Position numbers and translations under genes: made by a program | NCBI RefSeq assembly: GCF_014651615.1 | Contig: NZ_BMXF01000003.1 | Location: 1 to 64,000, forward strand | Origin: Persicitalea jodogahamensis | Lineage (GTDB): Bacteria; Bacteroidota; Bacteroidia; Cytophagales; Spirosomataceae | Direction of reading: 5' to 3' | Length of the DNA: 64,000 nt | Shown here: positions 1-9,600 of the stretch, one piece after another | How the letters are laid out: each line of letters begins with the position of its first letter | Numbering within the stretch: position 1 is the stretch's first letter | Notes under the pieces: model-generated | What the model was told of the DNA's origin: nothing | Database searches by the model: none | What the model saw: only the letters and a program-made list of their open reading frames with translations

Positions 1-930
1 GAGCTGACTGCCGAATCCCAAGGCATCGCCCAGCAGGGTACCGCCCACGGTGGCGTTGCCGATAATGGACGAAAAGCCCGCCCCGAACAGACCCGTCAGG
101 AAAAGAAAAGAGGCATAAGATCCGAAAAGCGGTTCCAAAACCCGGGACATATCCGTCGCGCTGGTAAGCTTGATCCCCTGCGGATGCAGTACCGTGGCGG
201 CGCAAATCAGCAGAATGGCGCTCATGGTACCCAAAATCACGATTCCGGTAATACTGTCGTTGCCCCGCTGGACGGACAGGTTCACGATTTTCCGGCGTTC
301 CTGCACTAAGTAGGATTGATAAAATGCCCCCACGATGGACACGCTGGAAGCCATGAAAGCAATGACGAGCCCCGTAGAGCCCGATGGAAGTGATGGCTTC
401 AATCCGGACGCGATGCTGCCAAGTTGCGGCTTTACCAAAAGGAGCGTCGTGACGAAGGAAAGCAGCATGATCACGATCAGCGCAATCATCGCCTTTTCCA
501 GCACTTTGTAAAAACTCCTGAAAAACAGCAGGCCGATACCGGCCAGCGTGAAGAGAACAATCCAGGGATTGGCCGGGCTATGCGTCATCTCGCCAATGGC
601 GATCCCCACACCGACAGCATTGCCGGCCTGAAAGGAAATACATACCAGAAAAACGCCGATTCCCACCGCCATGGCCGCCGCCCGGCCAAACCGGTCCCTG
701 ACCGAGCTCAACAGCGATTGCTCGGTGGCCAGTCCGATTCGGGCCGCCATGGTGGTGAACACGATCATGAACAGCACGGCGATGGGGACAATCCACAGTA
801 GTTCAAAACCGTATTCGGCCCCGAGTTTGGAAGTAATGGTGAGTTTGCTGGGGCCAAACACCAAAGCGGCCGTAATCAGCCCTGGCCCCAGCGTTTGTAG
901 CCACCGAACGATTGTGATATTTTTTGTCAA
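1..930 (-). CDS. Nramp-like transporter lacking the usual metal motifs (3' end cut by window)
   Basis: The frame is open from a TTG at 930 to the window edge (310 codons) and gives a multi-spanning membrane protein. Its TM1 (GPGLITAALVFGPSK) and the segment ending YLVQER match the layout of the Nramp divalent-metal transporter family. A stop lies ten codons upstream of the TTG and no in-frame ATG exists, so the TTG (or a nearby ATT) must start it. Canonical Nramp proteins bind metal with DPGN in TM1 and MPH in TM6. Here the first reads GPSK and the second appears as SIV, so a classical Mn/Fe role is doubtful. It follows the HiPIP gene by 59 bp on the same strand and may be the last gene of that operon or an independent housekeeping gene. 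The family assignment is firm and the substrate is unknown. Confidence 0.8.
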   Translation of the reverse strand, partial: MTKNITIVRWLQTLGPGLITAALVFGPSKLTITSKLGAEYGFELLWIVPIAVLFMIVFTTMAARIGLATEQSLLSSVRDRFGRAAAMAVGIGVFLVCISFQAGNAVGVGIAIGEMTHSPANPWIVLFTLAGIGLLFFRSFYKVLEKAMIALIVIMLLSFVTTLLLVKPQLGSIASGLKPSLPSGSTGLVIAFMASSVSIVGAFYQSYLVQERRKIVNLSVQRGNDSITGIVILGTMSAILLICAATVLHPQGIKLTSATDMSRVLEPLFGSYASFLFLTGLFGAGFSSIIGNATVGGTLLGDALGFGSQL

Positions 931-989
931 CTCATCGGGTAGTTTGGGAGGGGAAATATATCATACGAGCCTTCGGGCAGTTCATATCC

Positions 990-1367
990 TCATACTTGGG
1001 GTGCCCAATAGGTGCAATAGCCTTCAGGCGAAACGGGTCCGGCGAAAAGAAGGCATCCGCCGCATTCCGATCCTTCTTTCGGCGGAATAAAAAGCTGACA
1101 GTTACGGCATTCTTTGTCAGGAATCGGCGAAAGGTTAGTGTAGCCCAGAGATTTCCTTTTTTCAACATCCACCGCCGGAACTCCCGTCAAATCCTCGCAG
1201 GGAGTAGCCTTGAGTTTTTTATCAGTAGCCACGCTTTTCTTACTGCTCCCACAGCCCGCCAGCCAGAGTCCGGCAAGAGGAGCGACAAAAGTCATTTGCC
1301 AGCATTTCCGCAGAAAGTTCCTGCGTTCATTTTCCTGCTTCATACTCAAAAAATTGTTTGTCACCAC
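990..1367 (-). CDS. Tat-exported HiPIP-type iron-sulfur lipoprotein
   Basis: A 125-residue protein with a twin-arginine leader (ERRNFLRK) followed by a hydrophobic stretch ending in the lipobox LAGC (Cys39). The C-terminal half has Cys87-x2-Cys90, Cys105 and Cys118 with aromatic residues near the last Cys. That is the four-cysteine pattern of high-potential iron-sulfur proteins (HiPIP), which carry a [4Fe-4S] cluster and pass single electrons outside the cytoplasm. Tat export fits because the cluster is assembled in the cytoplasm. A second in-frame ATG eight codons in (1343) is an equally good start. It lies 30 bp after the membrane-bound-dehydrogenase gene, so it could be that enzyme's electron acceptor (inference). 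Two extra cysteines (57, 102) are not explained. Confidence 0.75.
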   Translation of the reverse strand: MVTNNFLSMKQENERRNFLRKCWQMTFVAPLAGLWLAGCGSSKKSVATDKKLKATPCEDLTGVPAVDVEKRKSLGYTNLSPIPDKECRNCQLFIPPKEGSECGGCLLFAGPVSPEGYCTYWAPQV

Positions 1368-1397
1368 TTTGCAAAATGCGTTTGATTTTCATTTTTC

Positions 1398-3539
1398 CTA
1401 AATAGTCATGACCTGCCGAACGCTTTCGATGGCCTTTTTCAAAGCCGCTGACCCACTTTTTTCAAGCTTTTGCAGCGACTTTATTGCCGACTTATCGGGT
1501 TCGCTTCTATTTGGGGACCGCTTGATTCCGTTGGTCAGTCCGTTTAGGGCCGCTATTTGCCATTCTTCTGGCATCTTGGATAAGGATTCAAGCAAAGTAC
1601 CTACCTCATTCTTCCCGTTCCGCGACCCAGCGACGTATGCATAATCTTCGATTAGTTTCAGTTTACCCGGCGTGGCATTTTTAAAGAAAGTACCTTTGCC
1701 AATCAACGTTTCCAAAAGCGCGGGGGAGATACCTAATTCGGAACTGAGTACCGCCAGCCGATGCATAGGCTGCTCCGCATTTTTCTCAACGATGCGGGCC
1801 AGAATAGGAATTACCTTTTCATCGGAAAATTGACCCATACTTAACGTAGCCTGATACGCCACTTGTGGCGAAGGATCGTCAGTTAATCGAATAATCTCCG
1901 TTAGTAATTCAGGGTACTTTTCGGCTAAGACCAGTGCTTGTTCCCGCAGACCAGGTTCAGCATCTGTCAGTGCCTTTCTCACCTGCTCTGCGTTCAGCGC
2001 CTCCATACTTTCCAGGGCGTACATTGCGTGCAGCCGCGCTTTGGCGTTGGTACTCTCGTTGAATGACCGGGTCAACATCGGGACAATACTTTGGTCTTGC
2101 CTTTCAAGCAGCAGTCGCTGGGCGTTGAGCCGCCACCACTGATTGGGATGAGACAGGAGGGTGACCAATTCAGAAGATTTCTTTGCTGTAAGATCAGGCA
2201 GAACCACTTCGCGCTTCTGCCCATCCTTGGGGAAAATGCGCCAAATTCGGCCATACTGTCTTCCCTGAGCGAAGTCCATATCTTGTTTCAAATCTTCGGG
2301 AATTGAAACGGGCGTCTCTATGTGCTGGCGGTACATATCCACTAAGTATAAATACCCTTCCGGGCCAGTATAGAAATTCACGGGCCGAAACCAAGGATCA
2401 GTCGAGGCGAGGAATTCCTTGGATTTCTCATCCGATGCCCGAGAGGCGACATAGGCGGGTTGTTCATTGACAGAAGAGATGACATCTCGGTGAACGAGGT
2501 TCCCCATGACATCGCCGGTAAAGATATTTCCGTAAAATTCCTTCGGAAAACCATCCCCACCATAAAAAGTGCCGCCAGAAGCCCCCGAGAAATGAGCACG
2601 GGCATATTCTTTGCGATCCAGCCCCAGGGAATCGTATTGAGCCTGCCGACGGTCGGTGCGCTCCTGACGCCAGTAGGGTGTCTCCGACTTCTGAAACATT
2701 TCAAGACCGTGGTCTGAAATATTTACCTCTGAATTGTACGATGGCAAGTATGCATGGCGATGGGCATAGCGCCAGGCAATAGGAGCCTGCCGAATGTGCA
2801 GGGTGTTTTGGGAATAAAAACGGTGTCCCCAATCATCGATGGCCATGCCAAACTGCCCGGTTCCCGACTCAGACTCGAACTGGTCGCGGTCCAGACGGAA
2901 GCGAAAATCTCCGCCTGAAACATCGATGGCCCGAGCATCAGGCTTACGTTTGTAAGTGACGAGACCGCGCTGGCCGTGGTTGTTCGCGTAGATCCAATTG
3001 TCGGGACCAAAGTGCAGGTTTGTAATCTGAGCTTCGGAATTCTTGTCAAAAAAGCCCGTAAAAAGTACTTCCCGCTCGTCGGCCTTGCCATCGTCATTGG
3101 TATCTTTCAGGTATAGAATATCAGGGGCCGCCGTCACGATAATCCCTCCCTGCCAGGGCAGCACACTGGTGGCACTGGGCAGGTTATCGGCAAAAACGAA
3201 GGACTTGTCGACCTTGCCGTCTCCGTCCGTATCACGAACCAAGCGAATGCGCCCCTGGTAGTTTCCCGGTTTTGCGTCGTAAGGATAGTCGCCCATTTCA
3301 ATAACGTAGATATTGCCCCGCGCGTCGAAAGCCATATCCACCGGCGAGAGAACGTCCGGCTCCGATAAGAACAGGTCGATGTCGAAATCGGCGTTGAGCT
3401 GGAAGGTTTTACGCGATTCGATGGGGGAAAGTGCGGCGGCGTAGCGCTGGGCGTACCCCGTAAAGACCAGCAGGCAGAAGATGCCAGTCAATGATAGTTT
3501 TTTTATCGAGAAAATCGGTAGGTTCATTTTGAATGACAA
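1398..3539 (-). CDS. Secreted membrane-bound-dehydrogenase-type beta-propeller with HEAT-like C-terminus
   Basis: 713 residues with a Sec signal peptide ending near TGYAQ. Residues about 50-430 form a propeller-like domain rich in DTDGDGK and DTNDDGK loops and motifs such as GNIYVIEMGD and GYLYLVDMYRQHIE. This is the pattern of the N-terminal 'membrane-bound dehydrogenase' domain (TIGR02604, related to PQQ sugar dehydrogenases) common in Planctomycetes and Cytophagia. The last about 250 residues are helical repeats of HEAT type. Many relatives end in a CxxCH haem domain; this one has no CxxCH, so an external carrier would be needed, and the HiPIP gene 30 bp downstream is a candidate. Substrate is unknown; a sugar or polyol is an inference from family and context. 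Confidence 0.7.
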   Translation of the reverse strand: MSFKMNLPIFSIKKLSLTGIFCLLVFTGYAQRYAAALSPIESRKTFQLNADFDIDLFLSEPDVLSPVDMAFDARGNIYVIEMGDYPYDAKPGNYQGRIRLVRDTDGDGKVDKSFVFADNLPSATSVLPWQGGIIVTAAPDILYLKDTNDDGKADEREVLFTGFFDKNSEAQITNLHFGPDNWIYANNHGQRGLVTYKRKPDARAIDVSGGDFRFRLDRDQFESESGTGQFGMAIDDWGHRFYSQNTLHIRQAPIAWRYAHRHAYLPSYNSEVNISDHGLEMFQKSETPYWRQERTDRRQAQYDSLGLDRKEYARAHFSGASGGTFYGGDGFPKEFYGNIFTGDVMGNLVHRDVISSVNEQPAYVASRASDEKSKEFLASTDPWFRPVNFYTGPEGYLYLVDMYRQHIETPVSIPEDLKQDMDFAQGRQYGRIWRIFPKDGQKREVVLPDLTAKKSSELVTLLSHPNQWWRLNAQRLLLERQDQSIVPMLTRSFNESTNAKARLHAMYALESMEALNAEQVRKALTDAEPGLREQALVLAEKYPELLTEIIRLTDDPSPQVAYQATLSMGQFSDEKVIPILARIVEKNAEQPMHRLAVLSSELGISPALLETLIGKGTFFKNATPGKLKLIEDYAYVAGSRNGKNEVGTLLESLSKMPEEWQIAALNGLTNGIKRSPNRSEPDKSAIKSLQKLEKSGSAALKKAIESVRQVMTI

Positions 3540-3580
3540 TAAGTTAGGAAAACAAATCCAGTTGCAAATACCCTGGACAC

Positions 3581-4714
3581 CTACTCAGATTTAACAGGAC
3601 GTTCCCCGTAAATGTTGTCAAAAACGGTCGTTTTCTCTTCGGCCAGTACCGCAGATTTGGCATCGGGGTGTTTCGTGATCCAGTTGTTGCGGACAACGCA
3701 TTTTTCTTCCGGTACTCCCCGAATACCGACCGCTTTTTCGGTACTTCGGAAGGTGTTGTTGTAAATCTCGATAGACGTCCCGGCGATGGTCGTGCCATCC
3801 TTGCGATCCCGGCCACCGTGCATGTCAAAACAGTGGCTGAGCGAAGTACCCAATTCAACATTGTGCCGGGCTACGTACCCGCATCCGGGACTACCCGTTC
3901 CCGCCAGTGAATGACGATTACTGTCAAACAGGTTAAATTCAAACAGGGCAGAAGCCACAGCCAGCGAAATGCCGTAGCCCAGACCTTTGTATTGACAATG
4001 GTGGATATGGTTATGGTGGATATTGTGGTCCTCACCTTTAAAAAGAGCAATGGCTCTTACGAAGGCGGATATCTCGCAATTATCCACTTCCAGCCGGGGA
4101 AACTCGGTATGGATGCCCATGGAGGTGGGGAATCGGTAGTAATATTCTCTGCCCAATCCCCCTTTACCGAAAGAGCGCGTGTGGTGATCCTCATATCGCT
4201 TCGGGTTGGGCCCCTGAATGCGCAACCCGGTGATTCGCACATCCGGTCCGGCGATTTTAAAGATAAAGGGTGTTTTGAGGGCATCGCTGGTCAGAAGCGC
4301 ACCTTTTGAGCCATTGTGGCCCCGCTCCCCCGCAATGACGACGCCTTCGGGTACCATCATTTCTAGCTCCTCGATGTAAATCCGCGTGGTCAGGTCGATT
4401 TCGGTTTCACCGGGGATGAAAATTACTTGCCCGGACTGCACTCCTGCCAAAGCATTGATCAGCTCGTCCAGATTCCTCACTACGAAGTCTCCATCCGATA
4501 TTCGCTTTGCATAACCCGTCCCCCCCCCGATGGGACCACGTTGGTCGGGTTTTGCACCGTAGATTTTGCCGCCCAGTTCCAACCAGGTTGGCTCGTCATT
4601 AGCAGTCGCAGGGTAGAAATTAAAGTCAGCCGCTGCCGCCACAGTATCGGGGGCAGCGGCTAATCCTAATAAACCGGACATGCTACTAACAAAGGCTCTT
4701 CTGTTTACATCCAT
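3581..4714 (-). CDS. Tat-exported right-handed beta-helix (pectate-lyase-like) protein
   Basis: 377 residues from the ATG at 4714. An upstream ATG at 4756 overlaps the susD gene by 10 bp and would add 14 residues before the leader. The N-terminus (NRRAFV, then a hydrophobic run ending AAAA) is a Tat-type signal. The body shows beta-helix coils: VIFIPGETEIDL, NCEISAFVRAIAL, NIHHNHIHHCQYKGLGYGI, IEIYNNTFRS, CVVRNNWI. This fold is shared by pectate lyases, polysaccharide lyases and some glycoside hydrolases. The histidine-rich coil around residues 245-255 could hold the active site. Directly downstream of the SusCD pair it probably acts on the imported glycan. Lyase versus hydrolase cannot be decided from sequence alone. 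Confidence 0.65.
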   Translation of the reverse strand: MDVNRRAFVSSMSGLLGLAAAPDTVAAAADFNFYPATANDEPTWLELGGKIYGAKPDQRGPIGGGTGYAKRISDGDFVVRNLDELINALAGVQSGQVIFIPGETEIDLTTRIYIEELEMMVPEGVVIAGERGHNGSKGALLTSDALKTPFIFKIAGPDVRITGLRIQGPNPKRYEDHHTRSFGKGGLGREYYYRFPTSMGIHTEFPRLEVDNCEISAFVRAIALFKGEDHNIHHNHIHHCQYKGLGYGISLAVASALFEFNLFDSNRHSLAGTGSPGCGYVARHNVELGTSLSHCFDMHGGRDRKDGTTIAGTSIEIYNNTFRSTEKAVGIRGVPEEKCVVRNNWITKHPDAKSAVLAEEKTTVFDNIYGERPVKSE

Positions 4715-4746
4715 GGGACTTAATTTATTTGCACTAAGTTTTTCGC

Positions 4747-6579
4747 TCAATCCCAACCGGGGTTTTGCTTTATGGCCTGATTTACCGTTATCTCGGAGGT
4801 GGGAATGGGAGAAAGAAGATCTTTCTGGCTGACATTTGTAAAGTATTTGACCGCCGGGCTCTCGGGAATATCACGCTGGGCAGCCTTGCCCACTTCCTCC
4901 ATGGTTTTCAGGAAAATACCCCAGCGAACCAGGTCGGCTTTCCGCTGGCCTTCCTGACTAAGCTCGCGCAAACGCTCATTCTGAATTACAGCTAACATGC
5001 TCTCCTTAGTGGCAGTTTGGGCGGATTTGAGGTCAGCGTCAGAAGGATTGTTTATCTGGCTGGTCGCCGTTGCTCCAGTTCCTCCACCACCAGATAGAAC
5101 CACCTGGGGTGCGGAGGTATAGACTCCTTCGGCAAAGTAGGAAATTCCCTCCGGATCACGAATCAAATTGATGCCCGTTACCTGGCCCGCTGAATTGATG
5201 GTGGCCGTGGCTTTAGCGCCGCTGCCTCCGCCCCCTGAGAAGGCCACGGTGGGTGCGGTGGAGTAGCCGCTGCCCCCATTGATTACCTCAACCTTATTAA
5301 CACCCTTCGACCAGGCCCGCCGCCTGACGCGATTAACGATTTCGACAACTTCGGCGGTTGGACCGTTGATCGCGTTCTCGGCTTCGGCGTACATCAGCAG
5401 CACGTCAGAGTAGCGGAGAATCGGGAAATTGATGGGCGTCCGGAGACCTTTTGGCAAGAGGGTTTCATATTCCCGACGCCATTTCGCGGGAAGCAGCTTG
5501 TACTTGTCCTCCTGCGTAGTCGGAAGGCCCGTGAAGGTCTTTTCCCCGTTTATCTGGCTGTTGTTGTAGGTGAAATGCGCGATGTTAAACCATTTTCGCA
5601 AATCGCCCGGCTCGTAGACATCGTAAAATTTAGCCGTGATGGACATGTAGGCATCGGCCCGGCCCGTAGCAGAACTTGCTACCGAGCGTGGGCCATTGAT
5701 ATACCCCAAACCAGTTGCTTCACTGTACTGATCCAGCAGGTTGCCCCAGAACTCAACCTCCCAAATGTTCTCCTTGATATCGTATTTATCACCCGCCAGG
5801 TTTTTGAAAATCTGGGAATAGCTGGGATTGAGGGCGTGGCCTCCTTCGTCAATGACTTTCTTGGCCCACTTTTTTGCTTCCGCATACCGACTCTGATCTT
5901 TGAGCGGTTCGCCGGCCATCGTGAGATTTACACGCGCCAATAATCCGCGCACCGCCGATTTGCTGATGGCCCCCCCAAAACCAATTGCATTAATGTCCGG
6001 TACCAATGGCTCGGCCTGCGTCATATCCGCCACGATCTGGTCGTAAACTTCTTTAACCGAAGAGTTAGGAATATCCACATCCTCCACCGAAAGGGTCGGC
6101 TCCGTACGCATCGGCACACCACCGTAGTATCGCACCAGCATGAAGTAGTAAAAGCCCCGCAGGAATAAACTTTCTCCCCGAATCACATCCCTCTTCTTTT
6201 GATCGATTTCGGGATTGTTGTCCACGTTGGCGATCACAACGTTCGCGCGGTTGATTCCGCTGTAAAGGGTGGACCAAAACGAATCGTTGTACCGATCGGC
6301 TGGAGAATAAAAATAATTCCAGGGGCCGGTCGTCAGCGTAAAGCGATTCATATAGGCCATATCAGCATCCCAGGCGTAAAGATAATGGGCCTGGTGGCCG
6401 TACAGGGGATTTTCACCGAGAGCGCTGTACACCCCAGCGCGGGCAAATTCGAGCTGCTGCTCGGTACGGTAATAATTTGAAGGACTTAAAAAATCAGTGG
6501 GCTCAGTTACCAGGAACTCTTCGCAGGCGCTGAGAGACAACAGGAAACCTAGAGCCAGTATATTGCGTATCGTTTTCAT
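4747..6579 (-). CDS. SusD/RagB-family glycan-binding lipoprotein with an inserted Gly-rich beta repeat
   Basis: 610 residues; lipoprotein signal with lipobox LSAC (Cys19), so it is anchored to the outer membrane. Typical SusD features include the N-terminal EEFLVTEPTDFLSPSNYY, the TPR-like RGESLFLRGFYYFMLVRYYGG helix pair, the ILRYSDVLLMYAEAENAING helix and the C-terminal NERLRELSQEGQRKADLVRWG segment. SusD lids deliver glycan fragments to their SusC partner, which is the next gene upstream (23 bp). Unusually, residues about 424-510 carry two copies of a GYS-APTVAFSGGGGSGA-type unit where SusD proteins normally have a short loop. The ligand cannot be read from the sequence. Confidence 0.92.
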   Translation of the reverse strand: MKTIRNILALGFLLSLSACEEFLVTEPTDFLSPSNYYRTEQQLEFARAGVYSALGENPLYGHQAHYLYAWDADMAYMNRFTLTTGPWNYFYSPADRYNDSFWSTLYSGINRANVVIANVDNNPEIDQKKRDVIRGESLFLRGFYYFMLVRYYGGVPMRTEPTLSVEDVDIPNSSVKEVYDQIVADMTQAEPLVPDINAIGFGGAISKSAVRGLLARVNLTMAGEPLKDQSRYAEAKKWAKKVIDEGGHALNPSYSQIFKNLAGDKYDIKENIWEVEFWGNLLDQYSEATGLGYINGPRSVASSATGRADAYMSITAKFYDVYEPGDLRKWFNIAHFTYNNSQINGEKTFTGLPTTQEDKYKLLPAKWRREYETLLPKGLRTPINFPILRYSDVLLMYAEAENAINGPTAEVVEIVNRVRRRAWSKGVNKVEVINGGSGYSTAPTVAFSGGGGSGAKATATINSAGQVTGINLIRDPEGISYFAEGVYTSAPQVVLSGGGGTGATATSQINNPSDADLKSAQTATKESMLAVIQNERLRELSQEGQRKADLVRWGIFLKTMEEVGKAAQRDIPESPAVKYFTNVSQKDLLSPIPTSEITVNQAIKQNPGWD

Positions 6580-6602
6580 ATATGTTCAGTTTAAAGGTTC
6601 AT

Positions 6603-9600
6603 TTAGAAGGATGCCTTGATGCCAAAAGTAACCGTCCGGGCCTGGGGGTAGCCTGAAAAATCGAAGCCAGGAGACAGAACGGGGTTGAGGATAGAAACCT
6701 CGGGATCCAGGCCGGAGTATTTGGTCCAGGTGAGCAGGTTCTGACTGGCGACGCTCAATGTCAGGCTATTTAGCGCCAGGCGCTGGATGATACTTGCCGG
6801 AAGCGAGTAATCAAGTGACAGGGTTTTCAGCCGCAAATAAGAGCCGTCCTCCACATTTTTAGAGGAGTAAAAACCGATGGGTCCCTGACCGCGCGTGCGG
6901 TAGTTTTCGTTGGTCGGATTCTCCGGCGTCCAGCGGTTAACGTAGCTGGCGTATTGATTCACATTGGCTCTTGCATTACTATTACCTTCTAATGCGAGTC
7001 GGTTTGCATTAAAAATGTCGTTGCCGTAAGACCATTGGAAGAAAACATTCAGGTTGAATCCTTTATAACCGAAGTTGTTGGCGAAGCCACCGGTATGGAT
7101 GGGTTGTCCCCGGCCGATAACAGCCAAATCGTCATTATTAATAACGCCATCGCCGTTAATATCGCGGTACTTGATGTCACCGGGTTGTATGGTATTCCGT
7201 ACCGCTCCGTTGGTCGGGACGCTCTCCTTTAAGACATATTTCCCGTCCGACGGGTTGTCGAAGTCCTCGAACTGGTAATTACCCTCCCAGATAAAACCGT
7301 ACATCATTCCGGCGGGTTTGCCGACTTCTGACACGTAAAGGGGTTTGTTGAATTGGGATTCGTAGCGACCATTGGCGGTGAGCCTTTCCTGACCCCGCGT
7401 CAAAGCCAGTATTTTATTGCGGTTAAAGCTGATGTTGAAACTGCTGTTCCACTGAAAATCTTTCTTTGCAAAATTGACTGTGTTCAAGGTCAGTTCCAGT
7501 CCTTCGTTCTGCAATTTGCCAATGTTCTTTACTGCCGAACTAAATCCACTGGTCGGGGGAAGATCCGCTCGCAGCAAAAGGTCCTGCGTTATTTTGCGAT
7601 AAAGATCGATTTCCAACCCGACCCGGTTTTCTAACAATCCCAACTCATACCCGATGTCGTAGGAAATGACCTTTTCCCACCGCAGGGCGGAGTTGCCCAC
7701 CGCTGTGATGTACACGCCACCCGTAGGGGTCTGGTTGTTGAAGGAGTAGCCATTCAGCGATTGGGTCAAGCGGGGCCGATTCTCAAAATCGCCGATGCGG
7801 TTGTTTCCGGTGCTCCCGTAACTTCCCCTTATTTTGGCATTGGACACAAAGGGAAGCGCGTCGGTAAAAAATGATTCCTGTCCCATATTCCATCCCAATG
7901 CGATACCGGGAAAGTACCCCCAGGGATCGGCAAATTTGGAAGAGCCATCGGCCCGGAAAGTGAAAGTCGCCAGGTATCTGGACTTAAAGCTGTAGTCCAG
8001 CCGGGCGGCGTAGGAAGCCATGGTGTTTCGACTCGATACTGATCCCGGATTTTCTACTATTCCTTCGTCTATTCCGTCGATCCCCAGGTTCTCGTTGGGG
8101 AGGAGCCGCCCCGTGTATCCACTGGAATAGTAATCGATCCCGTTGACGGCAAACAGCGCGAGTGCGTCGAAGGAATGGTCGCTTACCCGCACTTTATAAT
8201 TCAGCGTGTTCTCGTTGGAGTAGCTACGCTGCACGTTATTTCCAATCGAGCCATTGATTCCGTCGGTGTTGTTCGGGTTAAAGGGACTTCCCTGGGAAGT
8301 TTTTGAGTTGTAAAAGCGTTCGGTCTGGACGTTGTTATGTCGTATCCCGGCAGTGGTTTTGAAAGTAAGCCCTTCGGCGAGGCGGTAGCTGAGATAAGCG
8401 TTGGCATCCAACACATTCGTGTTATTGTATTGGTACTGGTTTTCCAGGTCGATCACCGGGTTGATCCTGAAATCAGAATTTCCGACGGCATCGGCATCCA
8501 CTAATTCATTTTCCAGGCTCACCGAGGGATCAGGCGCTACCGGGCGGTATACCCAGGTGCGAAACATGACGTAACTCGACGGACTGGAACTGCCCGCCCC
8601 GGAGCTAAGGTTTTGTCCAAAAGAAGACAATCCGCTGTAGTTGGCCGTCAGCCCGACCTGCGCCCTTTCGCCGATATTCTGATCCAGGGTGAGTCGGCCC
8701 GAGTATCGTTTCAAACCCGTGTTAATAACGACCCCCTTTTGGTCGAACAGGGAACCGGATAGGGAATAGCGGGTCTGGTCGGTGCCACCACGCAGCGAAA
8801 CGTTGTAAATCTGAACGGCTCCAGTACGGAATACTTTGTCCTGCCAGTTGATCCCCTCCACATTTCGGTAATCTTCCAACGTTTTGCCGTCGGTAAAGTA
8901 CGCCGCAGTGCTTTCCAATGTAGGGTTGAGCTCCTGCTGATACTTAACGAATTCGTAAGGACTCATTAAGGGAATCTGCTGGGGAGTGGACTGAAAGCCC
9001 AACGAAGTGGATAACGAAACGACTGGTTTGCTTACTCTGCCTCGTTTAGTTTCTATCAGAACTACCCCATTGGCGGCCCGTGAGCCGTAAATTGCCGTAG
9101 AAGAGGCATCTTTTAAAATACTGATGGATTTGATGTCCTCCTGGTTCAGCGTGCTGGGGTTGAGATCCTCAATGGGGAACCCATCCACGACAAAAAGTGG
9201 GGAAGTACTCTGGGTGAGTGATCCCGCCCCGCGAATAAGAATATTAAAGCCACCACCCGGTTGGCCATCATTGGACGAAACCTGCACGCCAGCCACACGT
9301 CCGGCCAGGGCGTCGGCAAAAGAGGGGACCGGGGCTTTAACAATCGCTCCAACATCCACCGTGCCCACCGAACCCGTTAGGTCACTCTTGCGCGCTGTAC
9401 CGTACCCAACTACCACCACCTCATCGAGGGCTTTGGCATCAATGGAAAGGACTACGCTCAAGGTGGTTTGATTACCGACGGTTACCTCTTTGGTCAGGTA
9501 ACCCACGAAGGAAAAGACCAGGACTGCGGTGGCATTCGGAACATCTAGGTTAAAATTGCCGCCTGCATCGGTGACGGTTCCCCTTTGAGTTCCCTTCACC

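Noticed and set aside
4731-4739. GCACTAAGT, resembling part of the region C operator
   Set aside because: Only nine bases match, and it lies inside the end of a gene in another locus.
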